Source of the DNA: an uncultured Lachnospiraceae bacterium
Lineage (GTDB): Bacteria > Bacillota_A > Clostridia > Lachnospirales > Lachnospiraceae
DNA length: 8,914 nucleotides
NCBI GenBank assembly: GCA_949957035.1
Contig: CATLIP010000096.1
Coordinates: 1-8,914, forward strand
Direction of reading: 5' to 3'
Below are positions 1-5,586 of the stretch, in pieces; position 1 is the first letter of the stretch; every line of letters begins with the position of its first letter. The translations under genes were made by a program, and so were the position numbers. A model generated the notes under the pieces. The model had not been told where the DNA came from, did no database searches, and worked only from the letters and a program-made list of their open reading frames with translations.

Positions 1-90
1 CGCACAACAGCTGTGCAGCAGAAGGCTTGGCGCCTTTTCTTCCTTTCTCAGACACTCAATCAATTTCTCCAGTTCTTTCTGATAATTCAT
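1..90 (-). CDS. queH: Epoxyqueuosine reductase QueH, N-terminal 30 codons (cut by window edge)
   Basis: The minus strand from 90 reads MNYQKELEKLIECL, then APSLLLHSCCA, and runs off the left edge in frame. The LLLHSCCA stretch with adjacent cysteines at residues 28 and 29 is the start of the HxCCAPC cysteine motif of QueH (formerly DUF208), which reduces epoxyqueuosine to queuosine in tRNA wobble positions using iron-sulfur chemistry in the cytoplasm. The ATG at 90 is preceded by AGGAG about 10 bases upstream, and a good promoter lies at 160-188. The gene is divergent from the ABC ATPase and belongs to the host chromosome, so it marks the flank of the integrated element. Only 30 of roughly 200 residues are visible, so the call rests on the N-terminus and the cysteine pair. 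Confidence 0.85.
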   Translation of the reverse strand, partial: MNYQKELEKLIECLRKEEKAPSLLLHSCCA

Positions 91-159
91 CTGAAATCTT
101 CTCCTATAAAATGACATGATACATGTAGCACTTGCGTCCCTTTTTAGGTATACTTTTGA

Positions 160-188
160 ATTATAACCGCTTTCGTCGCTTCTGGCAA
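160..188 (-). promoter_or_regulatory. Probable sigma-A promoter for queH
   Basis: On the minus strand, TTGCCA (183-188) and TATAAT (160-165) are separated by exactly 17 bases. This is close to the vegetative consensus and lies about 70 bases upstream of the queH start. No equally good promoter was seen for the divergent ABC ATPase gene, although the stretch 190-250 is AT-rich. Confidence 0.6.
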
Positions 189-268
189 GGTTAATCCGTC
201 ACTAATTTATGATATTTACATAAAATAGTGTAACGATAACTGTATCATAATCCATACCGGAGGTTCCT

Positions 269-409
269 ATGGAACAAGTATTAGAACTCAAACATATTCA
301 TTACGCCTATCACACTCTGGAGGGGGAAACGCCTGCTTTAACAGACATATCTTTTGCGCTGAACAAGGGCGAATTCGTTTCCATCGTAGGTCCGTCGGGG
401 TGCGGCAAT
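269..409 (+). pseudogene. ABC transporter ATP-binding protein, 5' fragment interrupted by the integrated element
   Basis: Translation from the ATG at 269 gives a typical ABC ATPase N-terminus: MEQVLELKHIHYAY, then ALTDISFALNKGEF and VSIVGPSGCG. The last part is the Walker A motif GPSGCGKST, but the KST codons are missing. After tgc ggc aa (401-408) the frame runs into 28 unrelated codons and stops at 493. GGAGG sits 5 bases before the ATG. The TPALTDISF style resembles the nitrate/sulfonate/taurine importer ATPases (SsuB/TauB/NrtD type); the substrate cannot be told from 46 residues. The encoded fragment lacks the nucleotide-binding lysine, the signature motif and Walker B, so it cannot be an ATPase. 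The rest of the gene is expected at the far end of the element, outside the window. Confidence 0.85.
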
Positions 410-473
410 GCGATGGTTCAGAAGCGGAAACAAACCAGCCGGCAGCCACCGATATTTTTCCGCCCGTTTCCCG
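381..473. other. Probable attachment junction (attL/attR) of the serine-recombinase element
   Basis: Host coding sequence for GPSGCG ends at about 401-409. The recombinase stop codon is at 474, leaving about 65 bases of noncoding element DNA between them. That is the usual distance between a serine integrase gene and its attachment site. CCATCG (381-386) and CGATGG (411-416) form an inverted pair around 398/399, and TGGTT (414-418) is matched by AACCA about 18 bases later. Such weak symmetry is common in serine-integrase sites, but the exact crossover dinucleotide cannot be fixed without the other end or an uninterrupted gene. Confidence 0.65.
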
Positions 474-2114
474 TCAATGGCTGCCACAGATAAAAATATG
501 GGCTTGTTCCCCGTCCCAGACAACCTTGTCTAATATCATACGCAGGTATTCCCTCTTTTCGACTACCGTTAAAGAGTCAAACAGCTTTTGGAATGATTGA
601 AGCTGCTCTTTCAGAACTTCGAGCTGCTGTCTGTTCCCCTGTATCAGACAACCCTCCTCGCCGGCCTCGCCCTTTTCTTTTTCTAATGCCGCACATTCTT
701 CGTTCAATTTCGTTATTTCCTGCTCAATCTGGCTGATAAACGATTCGTTGCCGTCCGATTTCGCAAGGGCGGTAATTAAGTTCTTTATCTCTTTCTTTCG
801 TTTCTGTATCTCCTGTTCCAGAATATCCGCTGCATTTACCTTATCCTCCTTTGTATTTACAATCTTCTCTTTCATCTCCTCCAACATCCGGTAAACGCTG
901 GAAGTCTCGTCTGCATACCGCAGAATCTCCTCACAGACTAATCTGTCCAGGGTATTGCCCTGTACGTTCGCTGTCGAACACTTTTTTCCATTGGTCTTGT
1001 CCTTATAGGTACACAGATAGGAAAACTTCCGTTCGCCATCTTCTGTCAGTTGTTTGGAAGAATAATTCTTCGGGCGCATATAGTGGCCGCAGGAACAATA
1101 TAACAGTCCTGATAATAAAGCGACCTGATTCTGGGGCTTATGCCAGCTATCTCCCTTAGATCTGTTCTGCTTTAGCACATTCTGGATTTTCACAAAATCC
1201 TTTCCAGATACAATTCCCTTATGCCTGCCCAGTGCAATCACCCATTTTTCCGGCGCATTCTCTTTGCTTTTATATTGAGAAGAAGATGTTTTTGCGTAAC
1301 TAATCAACCCGTATTTTCCATCTGCCTCCTCCTCGTCCAGACAGACCTGACAGCCCAGATTCCAGAAATAATCGTAGGCTTCTTTATCGGCGGTACAGTA
1401 TACCGGATTGGTCAGAATATCCTTGACCGCCGTTGTGGTATATTCATTGCCCCTCTTGGTCATGATATCATGGCTCAGGAAATATTTGACAAGCCCTACC
1501 AAAGACTGCTTTTTTAAATACTCCTGAAAGATAAACTGCACTACCTTTATTTCTTCATCATCCATCACCAGACGGAAGGATTTTTTATTTTTACCGTTGA
1601 TTGAAATCTTTTCTTCTGCCTCAGCCCGAAATCCTAAGGGCGTATTGCCGCCAAGCCATCTTCCTTTTCTCGCAAGCATTATCATGTTGTCCCTGACACG
1701 CTCTGCAATCTGTTCCCGTTCCATCTGAGCCAATACCCCTGCAAAATAAATCATGGCTTTTCCGATGGGCGTTGACGTGTCGAATCTTTCCTTAATGCTT
1801 ACAAAAGAGACGTTCAGCTTATTCAGCGTCTCAATCAGATTCGCCAAATCCGCAATATTTCTCCCTAACCGGTCTAATTTGTAGCAGACCAGATAACTGC
1901 ACTGGCCTTGTTTGATGTCGCTCATCATCTTCTGGAACTGGGGGCGGTTTGTATTTTTTCCGGAGTACCCTTCATCTTCATATTCCACAATCTCCGCTTT
2001 ATCCGCCCCTTCAATGTTATATTGTATGTATTCCCTGCACATGGTAAGCTGGTTCTCTACGCTCTCGCCTCTGCCTGTCCATTTTGATTTCCTGCTGTAT
2101 ATGAATATTTTCAT
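474..2114 (-). CDS. Large serine recombinase (site-specific integrase of the element)
   Basis: A 546-aa large serine recombinase that should catalyse integration and excision of the element. The resolvase domain covers residues 1-150: YSRKS with the likely nucleophile Ser10, GRGESVENQ, the EDEGYSG loop, YKLDRLGRN (79-87) and the long helix around MEREQIAERV. The recombinase domain follows (about 155-330), then a zinc ribbon with C340, C342, C368 and C379, a coiled coil (about 410-515) and a short C-terminal DNA-binding tail. Length and order match full-length clostridial integrases of the TnpX/phage type, so it looks functional. The start at 2114 (MKIFIYSRKS) is preferred over the upstream in-frame ATG at 2153 because AAGGAGAC sits 7 bases before it and family members begin here. 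The 3' end faces the attachment junction 65 bases away, and a TGATATACT promoter lies upstream. Confidence 0.95.
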   Translation of the reverse strand: MKIFIYSRKSKWTGRGESVENQLTMCREYIQYNIEGADKAEIVEYEDEGYSGKNTNRPQFQKMMSDIKQGQCSYLVCYKLDRLGRNIADLANLIETLNKLNVSFVSIKERFDTSTPIGKAMIYFAGVLAQMEREQIAERVRDNMIMLARKGRWLGGNTPLGFRAEAEEKISINGKNKKSFRLVMDDEEIKVVQFIFQEYLKKQSLVGLVKYFLSHDIMTKRGNEYTTTAVKDILTNPVYCTADKEAYDYFWNLGCQVCLDEEEADGKYGLISYAKTSSSQYKSKENAPEKWVIALGRHKGIVSGKDFVKIQNVLKQNRSKGDSWHKPQNQVALLSGLLYCSCGHYMRPKNYSSKQLTEDGERKFSYLCTYKDKTNGKKCSTANVQGNTLDRLVCEEILRYADETSSVYRMLEEMKEKIVNTKEDKVNAADILEQEIQKRKKEIKNLITALAKSDGNESFISQIEQEITKLNEECAALEKEKGEAGEEGCLIQGNRQQLEVLKEQLQSFQKLFDSLTVVEKREYLRMILDKVVWDGEQAHIFICGSH

Positions 2115-2143
2115 AGTCCGTCTCCTTCTGAAAAAAGAAAGGT

Positions 2144-2172
2144 AACAAATCATTTTTTTGTTCAGTATATCA
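2144..2172 (-). promoter_or_regulatory. Candidate extended -10 promoter and adjacent inverted repeat before the recombinase gene
   Basis: On the minus strand, TGATATACT (2164-2172) is an extended -10 box. The best -35-like hexamer, TTGGAG, is 19 bases upstream and poor. Just downstream, around the expected transcription start, AACAAA (2144-2149) and TTTGTT (2157-2162) form a perfect inverted repeat that could be an operator or a hairpin in the leader. The strong ribosome binding site of the recombinase follows. Confidence 0.45.
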
Positions 2173-2368
2173 CATTTTTACCTCAATCCTCCAATTATTT
2201 TTGTAAACTACCTGGGTATTTTAGAAGCCGTCACTATTGGCAGTGGCGGCTATTTTCTCTTGTTCTGTGAGGTTGGACGCCCTCACCTTTGCTAAAATCT
2301 ATTGTTTGCAAAAATCTGAAACCTGCGGTGCATTATGCACCTTTTAGGCAGTTTGGTCTTTGTTTTCT
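2173..2368. other. Noncoding stretch with three hairpins upstream of the recombinase gene
   Basis: No convincing gene was found on either strand. Three inverted repeats lie within about 115 bases. One is a 10-bp stem AGCCGTCACT/AGTGGCGGCT (2226-2235 and 2242-2251, one G-T pair) with a 6-base loop, followed on the plus strand by a T-rich run. The second is GTGAGG/CCTCAC (2267-2272 and 2281-2286). The third is GGTGCA/TGCACC with a 3-base loop (2327-2341), followed on the plus strand by TTTTA. The first and third may act as terminators or as protein-binding sites near the end of the element. An oriT or a small RNA cannot be excluded. Confidence 0.4.
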
Positions 2369-2506
2369 TTAATATAATTTTTTCCACGTATCATCCCCCA
2401 AAACGATTTCCCGTACAGGAAGGCTCGCCTTATCCCAGGCCAGCCTCTCCAAAAATCCTTTTGGTTCCCAGCACGCCTTATTCCCGGCCCACCAGTATCC
2501 TTCCAT
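2369..2506 (-). CDS. Small ORF, 45 aa, unknown function (possibly a gene remnant)
   Basis: The minus strand encodes 45 residues beginning MEGYWWAGNKACWEPKG and ending GDDTWKKLY. Its codons look protein-like: it is rich in W, K, G and acidic residues and has an internal similarity (WAGNKACWEPKGF against AWDKASLPV) that reflects a 16/19-base repeat in the DNA. A purine-rich AAGGCAAGGG abuts the ATG, too close to be a good ribosome binding site. The frame just upstream (ATG GAT ACG GTT GTT..., reading MDTVVLVS then stop) may belong to the same ancestral gene shifted by a frameshift. I do not recognise the family. It lies between the DUF5688 gene and the recombinase in the same orientation. It could be the tail of a decayed gene rather than a functional small protein. 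Confidence 0.3.
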   Translation of the reverse strand: MEGYWWAGNKACWEPKGFLERLAWDKASLPVREIVLGDDTWKKLY

Positions 2507-2579
2507 CCCTTGCCTTCAGCCCGCTACGATACAAGAACAACCGTATCCATGTCTTCATTATAATAATAGATGGAATCCG

Positions 2580-2599
2580 ATAGCCGTTCTTCCGGCTAT
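2580..2599 (-). terminator. Hairpin at the end of the DUF5688 gene (weak terminator candidate)
   Basis: ATAGCCG (2580-2586) and CGGCTAT (2593-2599) form a perfect 7-bp stem that overlaps the TAG stop at 2596-2598. On the minus strand the stem is not followed by a run of T, so termination would be weak. Processing or mere chance are alternatives. Confidence 0.3.
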
Positions 2600-3489
2600 A
2601 CCGCACCCGTACAATGGTTGATTTGGTAAACCATATTCTTTAGATTCTCTACTGTGAACATCTTGCTTTCCTTCAATAAAATGATTTCATGCACGGAGCA
2701 GGGCAGGATGTAAAAACTGCCTCCCCGTTCTCTTGCAAATTCCCGCAGCAAGTCTCTGCGCAGGATTGCCCTGGCCCCATAACTCCGGTTCCGGTTAAAG
2801 ATGACATACATCCCCACTTTCTCTTCCGCCTCTTCCATCTCTTCCCTAAATTGACGGGCCGCTTCAGCGTCTCCATTTTCCATCAACACATCTTCCAAGA
2901 CCGTTTCCATCATCTCTATCCGAAAATCTTCTTCACTTAGATTATTTTGGGCCGCTTCCCACAGCTCCTTTGCGTCCACGCCCCAGAACTCCATGCATTC
3001 CCTGCTGACCAGCAGCGTTGCCGCCATTCCCCCTTCTTCCTTAATGAAAACATAATACACAACCGCCAAATCCAGATAGTCCCTATGGGGCAGCCGTTTC
3101 AAGACTTCCCGGTTCCAGTTCCTATTAATTACCCGCATACACAGCCTGCGTTTTGCAGTTTCCCAAGTCTTCGGGATGTGGCCCGCATTGATAAACAGGG
3201 GCATGTCACACGCCCGGATTACCTCTTCTGCGCATTTCTCGAAATCTCCCGTTTGCTGATATCCCTCATAGATATCCTCCGGATAAATCGTCGTGCGCAC
3301 GGCTGTCCCGAACTGCCACACAACGACCGCCTCTTTGCTCGTGTCATTCGTCTTTACTACATTGTCATAATACACCCGCCCCCTTCCAAGGAAATGCTCC
3401 TGCAGGGCAGCCTTCAATGCCTCTTTGAACTGCGTATAATCCATCATCATTCCATTCTCCATTCTCTTCACCTTGCCATCCTTAACCAT
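2596..3489 (-). CDS. DUF5688 family protein, unknown function
   Basis: About 297 aa, cytoplasmic, with no signal peptide or membrane segment. The sequence resembles the DUF5688 family of Clostridia mobile elements: an N-terminal FKEAL helix, a VVKTNDT segment, RLPHRDYLDLAVVYYV near the middle, and a C-terminal block GARAILRRDLL / GGSFYILPCSVHEIILL. No catalytic motif is evident and the role is unknown. The start at 3489 (MVKDGKVKR) lies 12 bases after the stop of the preceding gene, with GGGG 8 bases before it. ATG at 3462 (MENGMMMDYTQFK, with AAGGTG 6 bases upstream) or 3450 (MMMDYTQFK) are reasonable alternatives and closer to the usual family start. The gene is almost certainly co-transcribed with the DUF6809-like gene. 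The length is normal and no lesion was seen. Confidence 0.75.
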   Translation of the reverse strand: MVKDGKVKRMENGMMMDYTQFKEALKAALQEHFLGRGRVYYDNVVKTNDTSKEAVVVWQFGTAVRTTIYPEDIYEGYQQTGDFEKCAEEVIRACDMPLFINAGHIPKTWETAKRRLCMRVINRNWNREVLKRLPHRDYLDLAVVYYVFIKEEGGMAATLLVSRECMEFWGVDAKELWEAAQNNLSEEDFRIEMMETVLEDVLMENGDAEAARQFREEMEEAEEKVGMYVIFNRNRSYGARAILRRDLLREFARERGGSFYILPCSVHEIILLKESKMFTVENLKNMVYQINHCTGAV

Positions 3490-3500
3490 TTCCGTAACCC

Positions 3501-3734
3501 CTAAGCCAACGCCTCGCACATGATTTTCGCAAAGACACGGAATCCTGACACGAATCCCTGCCGTTCCCCGATGGCACATGCCTGGCACATTAGGTTCGTA
3601 AATTCCTCATATGTAATCTTTTGTAAATCCACGTCCTTGAGCAAAGCAGACAAATCGTCGCTTATCGCATGGTCGTTCTTTTCCATCTCTTTTGTTTCTG
3701 CAAAAATCCGATTGTAGATATCCCTAATCAGCAT
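3501..3734 (-). CDS. Small DUF6809-like protein, unknown function
   Basis: A 77-aa acidic helical protein (MLIRDIYNRIFAETKEMEKN... GFVSGFRVFAKIMCEALA). The C-terminal pattern of a long helix ending GF(V)SGFR(V)xAKxMxE resembles DUF6809-type small proteins found beside DUF5688 genes in Firmicutes elements; this assignment is from memory and tentative. GGGAGG lies 6 bases before the ATG, making the start secure. The stop is 12 bases from the DUF5688 start, so the two form an operon. No function can be assigned. Confidence 0.65.
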   Translation of the reverse strand: MLIRDIYNRIFAETKEMEKNDHAISDDLSALLKDVDLQKITYEEFTNLMCQACAIGERQGFVSGFRVFAKIMCEALA

Positions 3735-3971
3735 AATATCCTCCCATCAAATATCCCTTACCAGCATAGCCTCTTCCAATCTGCCAATACAGCATTGTGA
3801 TGGGCCATATCGGTACCATCCCAAGCAATCCATGACTTAATTCACTAACGCTCAAGCCGTTATTATTTTTTATCAAATTCTTGCCTAACTTAAATTGGCA
3901 TGAGAAATACTTATCCGTAAATTAATCTATGAGATACTTGTCGTCCGTCCTCTTAACCGTTTTCCACCAGA
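3735..3971. other. Intergenic stretch with a duplicated gene start
   Basis: No gene was found. On the minus strand, 3749-3767 reads ATGCTGGTAAGGGATATTT and is followed by TGA. It matches 16 of 19 bases of the true start of the DUF6809-like gene (3716-3734), 33 bases away, so it looks like the beginning of a second, lost copy (MLVRDI, then stop). A pair of near-identical 11-13 base segments (ATGAGA(A)ATACTT) lies about 28 bases apart near 3900-3938. No convincing promoter or terminator was seen. Confidence 0.4.
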
Positions 3972-4160
3972 TTATGCGGCTTCTTTGGTCTTTGTCTTTT
4001 TTAGCCCGCTTAATGCCTTCGTATAAATCTCCGGCGTCATCTGTTCCAGCTTATGGATTCTATATCTGGACAGCACATTTTCGATGGGAACCCCCGTGCG
4101 CCTTAATTCCTGCTCTAAAACGGTTTCCTGCATGTCCGTAATCCGGCTTCCCTCTGGCTT

Positions 4161-4751
4161 CTAACAGGGATTCTGCCGATTCCCCAATTCCTGTCCTGCA
4201 TTCTTCTTACTTCCCGTCCCCTGGCTGGCTTTCTCCTTGCTTCCCGCTTCTTGTCCTTCATTTTTCTTACCTCCGGCATTCTGCTGATTTCCCGTATCCT
4301 GCCTTACCTTCTGTTTCGGCTTCATTTCAAACACCTTGAAGCCTTTTTCATTTACAATCACAAGAGCCTCTATCTCCCGCTGGTCGTTATAGGAAATTGA
4401 CTGCACCAAAAACCGGTCGCTGGTCGTAAACTTGTTGTCCTTCTTCTTGATTGTCACAGTCCCCGCCGCAATCCAGATGAACGGCGCCGTATATAATTCC
4501 CTTCCCACGCCCCAGTTAAAGCAGGCCCGTTTAAAGGAATCCGAAGCCTGCCCTTTCTCCTTCTCTGAATAACTGGTTGTCCCCACGTCCTGCTTGGCAA
4601 TCCACTGGCATTTCTTACTGTCCCAGATTTCCACAGTGCAATACAGATTGCCATCTATGATTTGATGTGTCCGTTTCCATCCAAAGGGCGTAAACGTCTC
4701 ATCCAGAATCTTCTGGTCTACCCGTGCGTCCTTGAATAAGAGTAGGCTCAA
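4161..4751 (-). CDS. Rad52-like annealing domain, central open fragment
   Basis: This is the longest open piece of the broken rad52-like gene: about 196 residues from a possible TTG at 4751 (SLLLFKDARVDQ...) to the TAG at 4161. GAAAGGGGC directly precedes the TTG, so internal initiation is conceivable. It would yield the conserved annealing core (KEKGQASDSFKRACFNWG, residues about 65-85) plus the repetitive linker, but without the N-terminal 54 residues and the C-terminal domain. In the intact gene the TTG codon was an internal leucine. Whether this fragment is expressed is unknown. Confidence 0.45.
   Translation of the reverse strand: MSLLLFKDARVDQKILDETFTPFGWKRTHQIIDGNLYCTVEIWDSKKCQWIAKQDVGTTSYSEKEKGQASDSFKRACFNWGVGRELYTAPFIWIAAGTVTIKKKDNKFTTSDRFLVQSISYNDQREIEALVIVNEKGFKVFEMKPKQKVRQDTGNQQNAGGKKNEGQEAGSKEKASQGTGSKKNAGQELGNRQNPC
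4181..4300 (-). repeat. Four degenerate 30-bp units coding a 10-residue repeat linker
   Basis: Units 4181-4210, 4211-4240, 4241-4270 and 4271-4300 align base by base with a 30-base period. On the coding strand they give decamers such as SKKNAGQELG, SKEKASQGTG, GKKNEGQEAG and QDTGNQQNAG. Low complexity, charge and glycine content suggest a flexible linker between the annealing core and the C-terminal domain, expanded by tandem duplication. Confidence 0.7.
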
Positions 4752-4762
4752 GCCCCTTTCAT

Positions 4763-4776
4763 TGATGGTTGATGGT
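4763..4776 (-). repeat. 7-bp tandem duplication that shifts the rad52-like frame
   Basis: TGATGGT occurs twice in direct tandem (4763-4769 and 4770-4776). With one copy the coding strand reads CGG GTA TCG ACC ATC AAT GAA AGG (RVSTINER), a smooth join into GLSLLLF. With two copies the frame shifts and ends at a TGA (4759-4761). Repeats of this kind arise and revert by replication slippage. Confidence 0.85.
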
Positions 4777-4935
4777 CGATACCCGGCATTCGATTTCGTC
4801 CGCCCTCAATAACCGGACAAAGGCTTTCTCACCGCTTACCTCGCCAACTACTTCTTCCCATTCCGTCTCATTCCCGGACTCCTTCTTTCTGAGACTTGAC
4901 GCTCTCTTTGCTAATTCTTCCTTAATATCTGACAT

Positions 4936-5056
4936 TTCTTACCTCCACTACTGCAGAAACTTCCATCTGCAATCCCTTCTCTATACCTTATTGGGCAGAG
5001 TTCACCCGCCGCAGGGCATGTATTACGATATGCCTTTGGGGATGATATTCTGGCAT
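4936..5056. other. Intergenic stretch between the toxin operon terminator and the rad52-like gene
   Basis: No gene was found. It contains the strong ribosome binding site of the rad52-like gene (GTGGAGG, just upstream of 4935). No good promoter was seen, which fits the view that the rad52-like gene was originally transcribed from the upstream yqaJ operon before the toxin cassette arrived. Confidence 0.4.
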
Positions 5057-5088
5057 TCAAAAAGGAGAGGCATTTTCATCCTCTCCTT
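5057..5088 (-). terminator. Rho-independent terminator of the toxin-antitoxin operon
   Basis: AAGGAGAGG (5062-5070) and CCTCTCCTT (5080-5088) form a perfect 9-bp stem with a 9-base loop. On the minus strand the stem runs into TTTTT. It lies about 90 bases past the PIN toxin stop. The 5' arm and loop also read AAGGAGAGG followed by ATG, which looks like a translation start but is more simply a stem. Confidence 0.6.
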
Positions 5089-5175
5089 GGCACTTTATGA
5101 CTCTATCATCAATTTGTCTTACGAAACCCCATTCTTTAGGATTTCACAGAACTGTTCTTCACTGACTGCCTCTAT

Positions 5176-5586
5176 CTAGACTTGCAAAAGAATTTCTGCT
5201 GGGGTAAACATAGGAATACCCAAGCCCTCAAAATCTCTTTTGTTTCGGGTGACAATACAATCACAATGTATAGATTTGGCGCAAGTGGCAACAAGACAAT
5301 CTTCAAAATCCTTTGCCTTTTTCTGAAATGCAATCAGAACATCATTGTTAGTAACACTGCATACTTTGACAATCTCCAAAAGTTTTCCGATTGCCTTATA
5401 TGCCATATCAGTGCTATGGGTATATTTTCTTACAAGATAGTAGATGTCGGTAACAGAAGACGCTGGTACAAAACCGTCTATTTTGTGTTCTTCACAAAGC
5501 TTCAGAACCTTGTAAGAATCCTCTATAAAAGGCTCTCTTTCCAATAATACATCAATGATTACATTCGTATCACACATTATTTTCAT
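5176..5586 (-). CDS. PIN-domain toxin (VapC-like ribonuclease)
   Basis: A 136-aa single PIN domain, the normal length for a type II toxin. MCDTNVIIDVLL carries the first catalytic aspartate (D6). KDFEDCLVATCAK (92-104) carries the acidic cluster D93/E95/D96, and VTRNKRDFEGLGIPMFTPAEIL at the C-terminus supplies the last acidic residue (D118) and the typical PIN ending. Such toxins are Mg-dependent ribonucleases that cut tRNA, rRNA or mRNA and are held inactive by the cognate antitoxin. The start (5586) overlaps the end of the Phd-like antitoxin by 17 bases, giving translational coupling. The gene is followed by its own terminator. All key residues appear present, so it is probably active. The RNA target cannot be predicted. 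Confidence 0.88.
   Translation of the reverse strand: MKIMCDTNVIIDVLLEREPFIEDSYKVLKLCEEHKIDGFVPASSVTDIYYLVRKYTHSTDMAYKAIGKLLEIVKVCSVTNNDVLIAFQKKAKDFEDCLVATCAKSIHCDCIVTRNKRDFEGLGIPMFTPAEILLQV

Larger units (their letters stand above)
3972..4935 (-). pseudogene. Rad52-like single-strand annealing protein gene, broken by a 7-bp duplication and an in-frame TAG
   Basis: Three pieces add up to one phage-type Rad52-like annealing protein of about 318 codons. Piece 1 (4935-4759) starts at an ATG with GGAGG upstream: MSDIKEELAKRASSLRKKES ... RADEIECRVSTIN, then it shifts frame and stops. Piece 2 (to 4161) continues ERGLSLLLFKDARVDQ and carries the conserved core GTTSYSEKEKGQASDSFKRA ... WGVGRELYTAPF. 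Piece 3 (4160-3972) continues in the same frame after a TAG and ends QMTPEIYTKALSGLKKTKTK. Removing one 7-base copy of a tandem repeat (4763-4776) joins pieces 1 and 2 exactly. Such proteins pair with an exonuclease, here the neighbouring YqaJ, to recombine phage DNA. Between core and C-terminus lies a 30-bp-period linker. Unless slippage and TAG readthrough occur, no full-length product is made. Confidence 0.8.

Noticed and set aside
401..473. tRNA gene as the integration target
   Set aside because: No tRNA-like cloverleaf is present near the junction. The host sequence is clearly the ABC ATPase coding frame.
2115..2153. Upstream in-frame start of the recombinase (MICYLSFFRRRRT)
   Set aside because: The extra 13 residues are unlike the family, and the AAGGAGAC site belongs to the ATG at 2114.
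2335..2583. Plus-strand 82-codon ORF
   Set aside because: It has no ribosome binding site, has a proline-rich low-information sequence and is antisense to the more protein-like small ORF at 2369-2506.
2947..3504. Plus-strand 185-codon ORF
   Set aside because: It lies wholly antisense to the DUF5688 gene, which has recognisable family blocks and an operon context.
5062..5088. Tiny ORF starting in the toxin-terminator loop (AAGGAGAGG then ATG)
   Set aside because: The ribosome-binding-like arm abuts the ATG and is buried in the stem. A terminator explains the symmetry and the T-run.
4769..5179. Plus-strand 136-codon ORF
   Set aside because: It runs antisense to the rad52-like N-terminal piece and through the toxin terminator hairpin, with no ribosome binding site. 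The minus-strand reading explains the region.
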